Below, piece by piece: positions 1-9,800 of a stretch of DNA of 64,000 nt. Both the position numbers and the translations under genes were made by a program. The stretch's first letter is position 1, and every line of letters begins with the position of its first letter. The notes beneath the pieces were generated by a model that was given only the letters and a program-made list of their open reading frames with translations, did no database searches and had not been told where the DNA came from. Source of the stretch: an uncultured bacterium (GTDB taxonomy: Bacteria > Krumholzibacteriota > Krumholzibacteriia > LZORAL124-64-63); contig CALEMW010000190.1 in assembly GCA_937910695.1 (NCBI GenBank), forward strand, positions 1 to 64,000, in the 5' to 3' direction.

Positions 1-87
1 GGCTACGGTGGCGGCGGCGGCGGCGGCTACGGTGGCGGCGGCGGCGGCGGCTACGGTGGTGGCGGCGGCGGCGGTCGCGGCTGGTAA
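1..87 (+). CDS. C-terminal tail of a glycine-rich protein (5' cut by window)
   Basis: The window opens inside a reading frame that runs to TAA at 85-87. The 28 visible codons are almost all Gly, with Tyr at codons 2, 10 and 18 and the ending R-G-W. The DNA is therefore a 24-bp repeat of the form GGY plus poly-Gly. Such Gly/Tyr tails with a terminal Arg are typical of small bacterial RRM-type RNA-binding (cold-inducible) proteins, but the RRM itself would lie outside the window, so the identity is inferred. A terminator follows 25 bp after the stop, which supports this being a real gene end. Confidence 0.7.
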   Translation, partial: GYGGGGGGGYGGGGGGGYGGGGGGGRGW

Positions 88-111
88 TCAAATCAGCCCA
101 CGATGCTGATG

Positions 112-147
112 AAAGCCTCGTCTCCTTCGGGAGGCGGGGCTTTTTTC
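112..147 (+). terminator. Rho-independent terminator of the Gly-rich gene
   Basis: A 14-bp stem (two G.U pairs) closes a TTCG tetraloop and is followed by a run of six T. It lies 25 bp after the Gly-rich stop codon and ahead of the SUMF1-fold gene. Confidence 0.9.
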
Positions 148-248
148 ATAAGGGCTTCCTCCGCAGAGCCGGGCTTGAGCCCTGCTGTTGAACCGTGATA
201 GCCTTCACGGAAGATCACGACATTCCTGATCCCCGCTGGAGCGACCCG

Positions 249-1112
249 ATGATTCCGACCGTTCGTCCAGGCTTCCGTTTACTGCAGACCGCCGTTTTGA
301 TCGCCTCTATGATCGGGACGACGTCGGTGGTTGCCGAAGAGCTGTCGCTCCCTCAGTTTGTCGAGGTGCCTGCGGGCTTGGCTGTCATGGGTGGCGCCGC
401 GGACGAGCCGGGCCGACGTGGCGACGAAGAGCCTCGCAGCACCATGATGATCGCAAGAGCCTTCGAGCTGGCGACCACCGAAGTCCGTGCCGATCTCTGG
501 TTCGAGGTGATGGGCGTATCGCCATCCTATTTCTCCGCTTGCGACGCTTGTCCGGTGGAGTCAATAACCTGGTTCGAAGCCCTCGACTTCTGCAATGTCC
601 TTTCTGCCCGCGTCGGGCTTGATCCCGTCTACGAACAGATCGACGGTGCCATCGTCTGGAATGGCGACGCCGACGGATTCCGACTGCCCACCGAAGCCGA
701 ATGGGAGTATGCCTGCCGCGCCGGATCGCCGGCCGCTTTCCATGGCGGCGGCTGCTTGACCACCGACGAGGCCAACTACGACGGCACCCGCCCCCAAACC
801 CCGTGCGGCCGCGGCCTGGATCGCCATGAACCTCTGCCCGTCGGTTCGTTCACTCCCAATGGTTGGGGATTGTTCGACATGCACGGCAACGTCGCCGAGT
901 GGTGCTGGAACGGTATGTGGCGCTATGGGACCGACCCTGTCCCCGGGCCCGGATCGATGGAGATGGGCGACCTTCGTTCCGTACGAGGCGGGGCCTGGAT
1001 CAGCCTCGACACCGGTTGCCGCTCCGCTGTGCGTTTCTTCATTCCGCCCGACAGCCGGTACGACTTCGTAGGTCTGCGCCTGGCCCGCAACGTTGCAACG
1101 AGGTCGCCGTGA
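249..1112 (+). CDS. SUMF1/FGE-fold (formylglycine-generating-enzyme-like) exported protein
   Basis: 287 aa from ATG 249, which has a GGAG box 7 bp upstream and begins directly with a signal peptide (hydrophobic stretch about residues 12-29). An in-frame GTG at 195 is the longer alternative. The SUMF1 fold is shown by F-V-x-V-P-A-G near residue 35, LPTEAEWEYACRAG mid-protein, GNVAEW at about 212 and VRGGAW at about 245. True aerobic FGE has a catalytic Cys pair just after RGGS(Y/W); here that stretch reads W-I-S-L-D-T-G-C, so the pair is absent and this is probably not a sulfatase activator by the copper/oxygen mechanism. It overlaps the sulfatase start by 4 nt (GTGA), so the two are translationally coupled. 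The protein more likely acts as a carbohydrate-binding or accessory protein for the sulfatase. Confidence 0.85.
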   Translation: MIPTVRPGFRLLQTAVLIASMIGTTSVVAEELSLPQFVEVPAGLAVMGGAADEPGRRGDEEPRSTMMIARAFELATTEVRADLWFEVMGVSPSYFSACDACPVESITWFEALDFCNVLSARVGLDPVYEQIDGAIVWNGDADGFRLPTEAEWEYACRAGSPAAFHGGGCLTTDEANYDGTRPQTPCGRGLDRHEPLPVGSFTPNGWGLFDMHGNVAEWCWNGMWRYGTDPVPGPGSMEMGDLRSVRGGAWISLDTGCRSAVRFFIPPDSRYDFVGLRLARNVATRSP

Positions 1113-2458
1113 ACGATCGATCCAGACGCGAATTCCTGAAGCTCATGGGGGTCGGGGCGCTGGCGGTGTCGTGCCGTGGTTTGACGGGGTGCGCCGGCGA
1201 AAGGCCGCGGCCCAACCTCGTCGTCGTACTCGCCGATGATCACCGTCACGACATGATGGGCTGTGCCGGGCATCCCTGGTTGAAGACGCCTGAACTGGAC
1301 CGCCTTGCCGACGACGGCGTGCGCTTCACCGACGCCTTCGTGACCACTTCGCTGTGCAGTCCGTCCCGCGCGAGCTTCCTGACCGGAGCCTACGCGCACA
1401 TGCACGGTGTCGTCGCCAACGCGACTTCCGACCCCGACCCCGGTCTGCCCACCTATCCGGAGTTGCTCCATGATGCCGGCTATGAGACAGCCTTCGTCGG
1501 CAAATGGCACATGGCACGCTGGTCCACACCCCGCGCTGGATTCGATCATTGGGTCAGCTTCAACGGCCAGGGCGATTACGAACGCAATACGCTCAACGTG
1601 AATGGGAGCTGGGAGCTGTCGGAGCGCTACTTGACCGACGAGCTGACCGACCGCGCCCTCGCCTTCGTGGATCGCCCCCGGGAGAAACCCTTCTTACTAG
1701 TGCTGAGCCACAAGGCGGTTCATGCTCCCTGCCGTCCTGCGTCGCGCCATGCATCACTCTACGACGGTGTCGCCGTGGAGCCCGCAGGCCTCGATGACCC
1801 ACGCCTCGAACGTGAACGCGCCCGCTACATGAGCGAATACGCCCGCACCTTGGCGGCGGTGGATGAAGGCTTGGGGCGGTTACGAAACCGTCTCGACGAG
1901 CTGGGGATCACCCGCGACACCGCGGTGGTTTACGCCGGCGATAACGGCTATTTCATGGGGGAGCACGGCGGCCTCTGGGACAAACGTGCAGCCTACGAGG
2001 AATCGATCCGCGTGCCGTTGTTGATGTCCTACCCACGCGCCGTCCCGTCCGGTGCGATCAACAAGGCCATGGTCCTGAATCTGGATCTGGCGCCTACTTT
2101 GTTGGCCCTGGCCGGGATCGCGCCGCCGCCGGCCATGCAGGGAACAAGCTGGCTCCCGCAGCTCGACGGCGCTCCGGGGCGCGAAGAGTTTCTCTACGAG
2201 TACTTCGAAGAACGGGGTGATGTGCCCACGACCTTCGCCGTCCGCACCAGGGACTGGAAGCTCATCGTCTATCCCGAAAACACAGGTTCCACCACCGAGA
2301 TGTACGACCTTCGCGAAGACCCTGGCGAAACCATGAACTTGGCTGACGACCAGGACCATGCCGACATGCGGGCGCGGCTGACCGCGGCGCTGGCGCGCCT
2401 GTCCGAGGAGACGGGGCTGAGCGCCTCCGGCCTGCCCAACCCGGGGCTGCAGATGTGA
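1109..2458 (+). CDS. Type I (Cys-type) sulfatase, Tat-exported lipoprotein
   Basis: 449 aa from GTG 1109. The N-terminus holds a twin-arginine motif (R6-R7-E-F-L-K) and a lipobox L25-T-G-C28, so the enzyme should leave the cytoplasm folded and be lipid-anchored. The S1-type sulfatase core starts at about residue 34 with the metal-binding L-A-D-D, and the activation motif is C83-S-P-S-R, in which the Cys is converted to formylglycine. Downstream are G-K-W-H, and the metal-binding D-N-G-Y and G-E-H-G-G near two thirds of the length. The substrate is not predictable; sulfated polysaccharide is likely. It sits between a SUMF1-fold protein and anSME with GTGA overlaps on both sides. Cys-type sulfatases can be matured by anSME in the cytoplasm, which fits the Tat signal. 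Confidence 0.95.
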   Translation: MNDRSRREFLKLMGVGALAVSCRGLTGCAGERPRPNLVVVLADDHRHDMMGCAGHPWLKTPELDRLADDGVRFTDAFVTTSLCSPSRASFLTGAYAHMHGVVANATSDPDPGLPTYPELLHDAGYETAFVGKWHMARWSTPRAGFDHWVSFNGQGDYERNTLNVNGSWELSERYLTDELTDRALAFVDRPREKPFLLVLSHKAVHAPCRPASRHASLYDGVAVEPAGLDDPRLERERARYMSEYARTLAAVDEGLGRLRNRLDELGITRDTAVVYAGDNGYFMGEHGGLWDKRAAYEESIRVPLLMSYPRAVPSGAINKAMVLNLDLAPTLLALAGIAPPPAMQGTSWLPQLDGAPGREEFLYEYFEERGDVPTTFAVRTRDWKLIVYPENTGSTTEMYDLREDPGETMNLADDQDHADMRARLTAALARLSEETGLSASGLPNPGLQM

Positions 2459-3561
2459 GTCGTTCTCTGAGTCTCCTGGTCAAACCCACCGGCGCCGCTT
2501 GCAATCTCAAGTGCGAATATTGCTTCTATCTGGAACGCCCGGAGCTCCATCCGGCCGAGGGCCGCACGCGCATGTCCGACGAGGTGGTCGAGGCCCTGAT
2601 CAGGAACTTCATGGCGATCGAGCAGCCGGTGCATGCGTTCTGCTGGCAGGGTGGTGAACCCACCCTGATGGGGTTGCCCTTCTTCGAACGCGTCGTCGAA
2701 CTGCAACGGCGCTATGGCCGGCCCGGCGCGTTGGTGGCCAACAGCGTGCAGACCAACGGAGTGTTGATCGACGACGATCTGGCCGCCTTCTTCGCCCGCT
2801 ACCGTTTCCTGGTGGGGTGCAGCATCGATGGGCCTGCCGTTGTTCACGATCGCCATCGCCTCACGGCCGCCGGTGAACCGACCCACGCCGCGGTGCTGCG
2901 CGGCATCGAGCGGCTCGACCGGGCCGGTGTACCGGTGGACGCCTTGGTGGTGGTGACGCGGGCCAACGTCGAACGGCCGCGGGAGATCTACGAGGGTTTG
3001 GTGAGCGCAGGGAAGCTGCACCACCATTACATCCCCTGCCTCGAACGCGACGCCGCCGGCGAACCCCAGCCGTATGCCGTCGACGGTGAGGCCTGGGGGA
3101 GATTCCTGGGGGAGATATTTTCGTGCTGGTCGGCCCGCGACGTGGGGAGGGTGTCGGTGCGCCTGTTCGAATCGACGGTAGCGAAGCTGCTGACCGGACA
3201 CGCCGCTTTGTGCACTCAGAACACCTGCTGCGACGAGTACCTGGTGGTCGAGTACGATGGTGGCGTGTATCCCTGCGATTTCTATGTGCGAGCGGACCTG
3301 CGCCTGGGCGACGTCCGCCACGACTCCTTCGACGGTCTCCGCCGCTCGGCTCCCTACAGCGCCTTCGGGGCCGAGAAATCCAATCTCCCGACCAAGTGCA
3401 GCGGCTGCGTTCATCTGGATCTGTGCGGAGGCGATTGCCCGCGCAACCGGTCCTCCGGCGACGGGTCGAGCCTCCTCTGCGACGGTTGGTTTGCCTTTTT
3501 CGATGCCTCACGTGCTCGGTTCGAAGAACTAGCGGACGGTGTCCGCGACTATACAGGATAA
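2455..3561 (+). CDS. Anaerobic sulfatase-maturating enzyme (radical SAM, SPASM)
   Basis: 368 aa from GTG 2455, overlapping the sulfatase stop by 4 nt. The radical SAM cluster motif is C16-x3-C20-x2-C23 (CNLKCEYC), preceded by V-K-P-T-G-A-A as in the anSME family, and followed by the family-typical C-W-Q-G-G-E-P-T-L-M-G. The C-terminal SPASM domain has many Cys residues, including C-T-Q-N-T-C-C, Y-P-C-D and CSGC...CGGDC, which bind two auxiliary 4Fe-4S clusters. The enzyme oxidises the active-site Cys of sulfatases to C-alpha-formylglycine without oxygen in the cytoplasm. The direct neighbour with C-S-P-S-R is its evident substrate. Confidence 0.95.
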   Translation: MSRSLSLLVKPTGAACNLKCEYCFYLERPELHPAEGRTRMSDEVVEALIRNFMAIEQPVHAFCWQGGEPTLMGLPFFERVVELQRRYGRPGALVANSVQTNGVLIDDDLAAFFARYRFLVGCSIDGPAVVHDRHRLTAAGEPTHAAVLRGIERLDRAGVPVDALVVVTRANVERPREIYEGLVSAGKLHHHYIPCLERDAAGEPQPYAVDGEAWGRFLGEIFSCWSARDVGRVSVRLFESTVAKLLTGHAALCTQNTCCDEYLVVEYDGGVYPCDFYVRADLRLGDVRHDSFDGLRRSAPYSAFGAEKSNLPTKCSGCVHLDLCGGDCPRNRSSGDGSSLLCDGWFAFFDASRARFEELADGVRDYTG

Positions 3562-3613
3562 AAATAATATAATATGATCGACCCGACGCTCACCCGGCCT
3601 GAAAGGACCTAAG

Positions 3614-4129
3614 GTGCGGACGAAGCCACGTATGCGCCCCGAGTTCAACATCGCCCTGACCGTCGCCGGTGAAACGGTTCTCGACGAGGTCTCCCAGCGT
3701 CTGCGCAACCCGGAGCTGAACCTCACCGGTCAGGTCATCCGGGGTCACGCCGTGATCATGATCCCCAAGGTGCGCCGCTCGATCCTGTCGCCCACCCTCG
3801 ACCTCGAGACCGTCGCTGACGACGGCGTCGAGGTGATGAAGGGACGCTTCCATCCCCATCCCAATGTCTGGACGGGCTTCATGGCCCTGTTCGGGATCCT
3901 CGGGCTGCTCGGCGTGGCGGGGTTGATGTACGGCTTCGCCCAGATGACCGTGCACGAAACACCGTGGGCTTTGTGGGCCGGCCCCGCAGCCGCGGCGCTG
4001 ATCGCCTTTGTCTACGGGGCCGCGTTCATCGGCCAGGGTTTGAGCGCCGAGGAGATGCACGAGATGCGCTCGTTCGTCGAAGGTCTGGTGCACGAGATCG
4101 ATCCCGACGCCTCTATTTCACGAGGGTGA
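3614..4129 (+). CDS. Conserved hypothetical membrane protein (two TM helices)
   Basis: 171 aa from GTG 3614, with GAAAGGA 6 bp upstream. The first 80 residues are soluble and end in R-R-S-I-L-S-P-T-L and G-R-F-H-P-H-P-N-V-W-T. Two hydrophobic helices follow (about 91-117 and 121-142) with a short soluble tail. The pattern of HxVIMIPK, W/LSPxL and the G-x-F-x-P-x-P-x-V-W-T motif recalls small uncharacterised proteins of Bacteroidetes and relatives. No function can be assigned. It is 52 nt from the anSME stop and may be cotranscribed with it. Its end overlaps the convergent gene by 17 nt. Confidence 0.75.
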   Translation: MRTKPRMRPEFNIALTVAGETVLDEVSQRLRNPELNLTGQVIRGHAVIMIPKVRRSILSPTLDLETVADDGVEVMKGRFHPHPNVWTGFMALFGILGLLGVAGLMYGFAQMTVHETPWALWAGPAAAALIAFVYGAAFIGQGLSAEEMHEMRSFVEGLVHEIDPDASISRG

Positions 4130-6680
4130 CCTTCGCGGTCGCCCTCACTCCTTCGAATCCCACGCTCACGTAATACACGCCGCTGGCGGTGCGTCGTCCT
4201 TGCTGGTCGAGCCCGCGCCAGGTCCACGCCTGGTCTCCTGGGCTGTCGGCCACGACGATCTCATGGGCCACGACGCGTCCGGCGGGGTCGACCACCCACA
4301 CTTCGGCGGCGCCGGCCTTGGGCATGCGGAAGTTCACCGTGGTGGTCGGGTTGAATGGGTTTGGGGCGGCGCCCAGGAGCTCGAGGACCTTGACGGTGGG
4401 CGGTTCGTCCACGACGGGAGTGGCGGTGGGCTCGTTCCCGCCGAGCCGAAGACCATGGATGTTACCGAAGGGCAGCCAGTTCATAGTGCTGCAGTCGGTC
4501 ATGCCCAGCCGCACCTCGGGGGCGAGGGTGGGAACGGGGGTGAGGGTGACCGAGCCGTCGAGCACGTCGGGGGTGACGGCCACGAGGGTGAATCGCGCCA
4601 GTTGCAGGGCCTGGCCTGACGGGATGCACGGGCTCATCAGTACGAAGTGATCGGGCGGATTGCCGAACGGGTTTTCATCGAAGAGGTATTCGGCGTTCAT
4701 CTGCAGCAACCCCGGCGGCAGATCAAGACGGAAGGCGAAGCCTCCTACGGCCTGCTGCGTGTTGTAGGCCGTCGCGTACACGTCGAACGGTATTCCGACG
4801 GCAACCTCGGTGAGATAGGGAGTGGCGTCGCCGGGGGCGGCGGTCACGAAGAGGGACTGGACGTCGGGGGCCGCGTCGAAGACATCGACGTGGAAATCCC
4901 GGGACACGCTTACGCCGCCCACCGCGGCGGTGATCTCGTAATCGGCGCTCGTCATGGGGAAGAAGAACGCTTCGCCCGTGACGGGCTTGTATCCACCTGG
5001 GTCGATGATCACGACCGCCGAATCGGGTTCGGCGGCCCATATCAGCACGACGGGTTCGCCCCGGGGTGTGCTTGTGGTGCTGATCGATGCGGTGGTGAGG
5101 GCCACATGGCGCACGTTCACTCTCACTTCGGCGGTCTCGGTGTAGGCGCCCTTCCAGAGCTGGAGGCTGTAGACGGTGTCCACGGCCGGCGTTACCGGCC
5201 ATTGCCCTGACGATTCGTCGAAGATGATGCCGAAGGGCTCGAGGCGCAGGGAGTCGGCGTAGCTGACGTTCCAGCTCAGCATCGCCGATGCACCAGGCTG
5301 GATCCAGGCGGGCGACGCCGAGAACGAGCGGATGCGGGGAGGCTCGACGCTGACCAGGAGCGTGTCGAGGACCAAGTTGGCTCCATAATGCAGAGCCATG
5401 GTGTAGATCGTCGACTCGATGGGGTGGACGATGGTGCTGAACACGTCGCCGGGAAAATTCAGGCTGCCGGGATGGACGACCAAGGAGTCGGCCTCGCTCG
5501 CAGCGCCGGTGAGCTCGACGGGATCGCCCGGCATCACCCAGGTGGACGACGCCGTGAAGCTCAGGATCTCGGGCAGGCGGGGATTGATGTACACCGCCGC
5601 CTGGTCCACGACGATGCCCAGATACCAGAGGCTCAGCGTATAGACCGAGGGCTCTTTGGCCGTGACGACGACCTGCCCCTCGGGCTGGGTCGATGAAATG
5701 GTGGCGGGCGCGATGGTCACCGAATCGCAGGCCGTCACGCCCCAGTGCAGGGTCACGGGGTCCCCGACCACTGGGCTGTAGGGCGTGTGGTAGAATGTTT
5801 GGATCTCGGGATCGCGTGGCGTGACCGTGATGGATTGCGAATCGGAGCCGTAGGGACTCGAGCCGTTCAGGGTGAACGTTGCGGGTGCATCGCCCATCGT
5901 GAAGTTGTACGTGCCGCCCAGGAGTCCGTAGGAATAGCCGACGGGGGACAGCAGGTTCGTCTCCACGTAGGTCAGCTCGGCGGTCAGGCTGACCTGGCCG
6001 CCGACTGGCGCTACGGAGTGGGAGGTCCGCAGCACCACTTCGGGGGGCCTGGCCTCCACGACAAGGTTGTCCACCTCGAGCCGTGCGTTGCAGGTGGTGG
6101 TGCCGGGCGGCAGGAAGGCGAAGGTGCCCGAGGAGGGGATCCGGCTGCTCTGGTCGAAGCTCTTGTAGAGCCGGCCGTTGATGGACACGCGGATGGCTCC
6201 GTAGGCGAAGGAGATCTCGTAGGAGTTCCACGCGTTCACGTAGACGAGGTCTCCGCCGTCGGTATAGCAGCCGCCCCCGAGGCCCTGCACATCGTTGATG
6301 CACACGTTGTGGTCCCCGGTCCGGTTGCTCACCACGACTTCGGCACCGTGGTCGTCAGTCTGGAAGGGCAGCAGGAAGCGGAACTGGTCGCCGCGCACGA
6401 CGCGGGCGACGAAGCTCACCGTGTAATTGTTCCAGCTCGACATGGTGTAGCGCAGCAGGGTGCAGGTGTTCAGGCAACCCCCCTCGTCGTAGACCAGCAT
6501 GCCGTCGGCCACCGTCCAGGTCGAGATGTCGTCGTTGCAGTCGAGCACGCCGGTGTCCCATGCCGAAAGGTCGGGGTCGCTGAAGTTGTTCGTGTAGAGG
6601 GTGACCTGTGCCGAAACGTTCAACGGCAGCAGGATGGCCAGCATTACCAGAATCAATATACGAATCATGGTATTTGTCAT
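4113..6680 (-). CDS. Large secreted protein with Ig-like repeats, cohesin-like region and FlgD-like C-terminal sorting domain
   Basis: 855 aa from ATG 6680, chosen because GAGGA lies 7 bp upstream and a signal peptide (to V-S-A-Q, about residue 25) follows; an upstream ATG at 6743 would bury that signal. After a lectin/LamG-like N-terminal part (about 30-210) there are at least three similar Ig-like segments, each opening with P-x-I-x-S-F or similar and containing a W-x-V...A-D-S-(L/V) core. A cohesin-like region follows (about 630-740) and a FlgD-like tail with A-P-N-P-F-N-P-T-T-T and S-G-V-Y-Y. The tail is the usual sorting domain of secreted proteins in this group. Probably a cell-surface or extracellular protein; substrate unknown. 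Confidence 0.85.
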   Translation of the reverse strand: MTNTMIRILILVMLAILLPLNVSAQVTLYTNNFSDPDLSAWDTGVLDCNDDISTWTVADGMLVYDEGGCLNTCTLLRYTMSSWNNYTVSFVARVVRGDQFRFLLPFQTDDHGAEVVVSNRTGDHNVCINDVQGLGGGCYTDGGDLVYVNAWNSYEISFAYGAIRVSINGRLYKSFDQSSRIPSSGTFAFLPPGTTTCNARLEVDNLVVEARPPEVVLRTSHSVAPVGGQVSLTAELTYVETNLLSPVGYSYGLLGGTYNFTMGDAPATFTLNGSSPYGSDSQSITVTPRDPEIQTFYHTPYSPVVGDPVTLHWGVTACDSVTIAPATISSTQPEGQVVVTAKEPSVYTLSLWYLGIVVDQAAVYINPRLPEILSFTASSTWVMPGDPVELTGAASEADSLVVHPGSLNFPGDVFSTIVHPIESTIYTMALHYGANLVLDTLLVSVEPPRIRSFSASPAWIQPGASAMLSWNVSYADSLRLEPFGIIFDESSGQWPVTPAVDTVYSLQLWKGAYTETAEVRVNVRHVALTTASISTTSTPRGEPVVLIWAAEPDSAVVIIDPGGYKPVTGEAFFFPMTSADYEITAAVGGVSVSRDFHVDVFDAAPDVQSLFVTAAPGDATPYLTEVAVGIPFDVYATAYNTQQAVGGFAFRLDLPPGLLQMNAEYLFDENPFGNPPDHFVLMSPCIPSGQALQLARFTLVAVTPDVLDGSVTLTPVPTLAPEVRLGMTDCSTMNWLPFGNIHGLRLGGNEPTATPVVDEPPTVKVLELLGAAPNPFNPTTTVNFRMPKAGAAEVWVVDPAGRVVAHEIVVADSPGDQAWTWRGLDQQGRRTASGVYYVSVGFEGVRATAKVTLVK

Positions 6681-6879
6681 GGCAGTATCCTCGCTGGGGT
6701 TCGGCATGAATGTGATGGGCCCCATACGTGATCGAAATGCCATTCTAACTCATACGGCGGTGCAGAGGGCGATCATCAAATGAAATCAAGAGTTCAATAA
6801 TCCTGAAATACTGTGTTTTCAAGCGAAACGATGGGTTCGTGACCCCGAAACGACCCGTCCATCCGCAAGGAGCTTCGCC
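6681..6879. promoter_or_regulatory. Divergent intergenic region between two secreted-protein genes
   Basis: 199 bp separate the two divergent starts, and it is more AT-rich than its surroundings around 6740-6830. It must carry both promoters, but no convincing -35/-10 pair was identified. The shared location suggests the two secreted proteins may be coregulated; this is inference. Confidence 0.4.
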
Positions 6880-9800
6880 ATGAACGCAAGTGACCGCAAC
6901 CCCGCCGCAGCTGCTCTCCCCGTTGCCGTCATCCTTGTTTTGACCTTCTCGCTGCTCCTTGCGGCCGATGCCGCCTGGGCCAACGTGCGGGTCAACCAGG
7001 ACGGCCCCGGCCTCGATCAGCACACAACCAGCATCACCCTGCACCCGGATCCCCAGGGCGGTCCCGATCTTCTGATCGTGGGCTACGATGATAACCCCTT
7101 CGGCTTCAACGGGATCGGCACCAGCTGGAGTCCCGACGGCGTGTCCTGGTTCGACAGCGTCATACCCGTGGCGCCGGTCTTTCCGGTGAACATGGACGCG
7201 TCGGTGGCGTCGGATCGGGCCGCCGTGGTCTACGCGGGGTTCGCCTCGTACGATGTGTTGCCGCCCTTCAACTCCAATTCCGGCATCTTCGTGTCCGCCT
7301 CCTTCGACGGCGGTCAGACCTTCAATCAGCCGGTGGGGGTGAGCGTGTTCGGGGGCGGTCCCGGCGCCATGCCCTGGGAGACCAAACCCAAGGTCGACGC
7401 CGATGGGTACCACAATGCCGGCAGCCAGTACGCCGGCAACGTGTACGCGATCTGGGAACGCGATCTGCCCACCACCGGCTGGATGAACGGACCCAGCGAC
7501 GTGGGCTTCTCCCGTTCCCTGGATCAGGGCCTGACCTGGTCGCTCCCGCTGCCCATCAACGACACCCCGGGCAACGACCTGTCCTTGTGGCCCGACCTCG
7601 ACATCGGGTCCGACGGCTCCATCGCCGCCGGCTGGGTCGATGCCCCGTTCTGGATCCAGCATCAGGGAACCCTGATCACCGACCGTTCCCTCGACGGCGG
7701 GGTGAGCTTCGGTCAAGACGTGCCAGCGGTGAGCTTCTGGTGCATTCCTCAGACCCTCAACGACCTCACGGCCATGCCGGGCCTGCCCACGCACGTGGCT
7801 CAGAGCTACGCCGCGATGGCCGTCGATCCCTCGAACCCGCTGCGCATCGGCGCCGTCTTTGCGGCCGACCCCGACAACGGTCCCGCCGGCGAAGCGCGGG
7901 TCGATACGGGCGACATGGCTCCGTCGTCGTTCGATGCGAGCCTGATCAATCCGTTGCGCGGCGCCTCGAACCTGGGCCAGACCTCCACCCACGCCCACGC
8001 ATGCTGGATCGATACCCGCGGCTTGCCGAGAGACGTGTACTACAACCGCATGCCCTTGGGCAGCCTGCCGCCCACCTGGAGCGGTCCCGAAACCCTGCTC
8101 TCGAACCAGCCCCTCCATCAGCATCACGGTTCGAACAACGCCAACGTCGCGACCAGCGGCAGCGGCGTGTACGTGGCCTGGGACGAGTGGTCCGGCATCG
8201 ACTTCTCCAACCTGATCTGGGTCAACTGCTCCAACGACGAAGGCGCCACCTGGCTGCCCCAGCCCATCGCACTCGATTCCCACGGCAGGGTTTGCTACGA
8301 GCCGTGGGTTACTGTGAATTCCATGGACTTCGTGACGGTCGCCTGGCTCGAGGATCAGCTCACCGCAGGCGACACCGACATCTATGTGAGCTACTCGTCC
8401 GACGGCGGCGCCACCTGGCAGAGTCCGGAAATCCAGGTCCCGACGGCCTATAAGGCCTTCAATCACGACATCGCATCGTGGTACGACTGGAATACGGGCA
8501 GCCATATGGTCTACCTGACCTGGGCAGAGGGCACTGCATCGGGGACAGGAAGCACGATCCAGTACAGCGTTTCAAGCGATGGCGGCGCCACGTGGTTGAC
8601 GCCGCGTCGACTGGACAATGCTCCGGCCGGCTCCGAGCTCGCCTACTCCCCGAAGATCTGCACCGAGAACGGCAACGTGTACGTGACCTGGGTCGACCGA
8701 CGCAGCGGCACCGAAGACATCATGTTCAACTGGTCGGCCGTCCACGGCGTGCTGGGTTGGATCGGCGAGGTGCAGCTCGACCAGCCCACGAGTCGTGGCT
8801 ACTGCTCCCAGATCGCCTGCGGTCAGGGCAACGTTTACGTAGTCTACGAGAGCGACCGCAACGCTCTGGGCGGCAACGAGGACATCTACTGCAATTTCTC
8901 GGTAGGCGGCGGCAGCAACTGGCAGGGAGAGCGCCGGATCGATACCGACGCGCCCGCGGCCGGCCACTCGGCCTGTCCGCGCCTGACCGTGGGCGGCGTC
9001 GACAGCTTCCCCATGCCCTACGTAGTGTGGATGGACGACCGCAATGGTGCGGCCCCGTTCAGCGGCTGGGACGCCTACTCCAACTTCTCGGCCGACGGCG
9101 GCTTCACCTGGGGTGTCGACTTCCGCATCGACGTGGGGGATCAGCCCGGTCTCAACGACACCTGGTATCCTCAGGTCGACGGCATGAACCCCGTGTACCT
9201 GTACCGCGACCTGCGCAACGGCCCCGGCGACATCTACGGCAACGTCCTGATGTACGGCCCCGACGAAGCCGACGTGTTCTACACCGAGTCCCTCGACGGC
9301 GGCGTCACCTGGCTCAACCCGCCCCTGCGGGTGAACGACGATCCGGGCTGGCAGGACCAAACGCATCCTTGGCTGGACATCAAGCCCAACGGCACCGTCG
9401 ATGTGGTGTGGTACGACAAGCGAGGCGATCCCCTCGATCGCGACACCGAGGTCTTCTTCGCAGCCCTATTGCCCGGAGCACCGACCTTTACGCTCAACAT
9501 GCCGATCTCGAACCAGCCCATCGTGGCACCCGGAAGCGGGTTCTGGATGGGCGACTACATCGGCGTGGTCGTCGACGACGTGTTCGCCCACGTCGCTTGG
9601 GCCGACAACCGTCGCGAGGGCGCTCTGTTCGACGTCTTCTCTACAGCACAGGAAAATCCGCAGCTCGAAGAGTACGGGGCCTGCTGTCTGCCCGACGGCA
9701 CCTGCGCCCAGCTCAACGGTCAAGACTGCGCTCAGCAGGGCGGCCTCTTCATGGGCTCGGGTGTGCCTTGTACACCAAACCCTTGTGTGGGAACGGGTCT

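Noticed and set aside
863-1108. Upstream extension of the sulfatase frame to 863
   Set aside because: The SUMF1-fold gene occupies this stretch in another frame, and the Tat signal begins at GTG 1109, which overlaps the SUMF1 stop as expected for coupled genes.
6745-8505. Long minus-strand open frame opposite the BNR protein
   Set aside because: It is Gly/Val/His-rich nonsense with no domain and lies fully inside a gene with clear signal peptide, Asp-box repeats and FlgD tail on the other strand.
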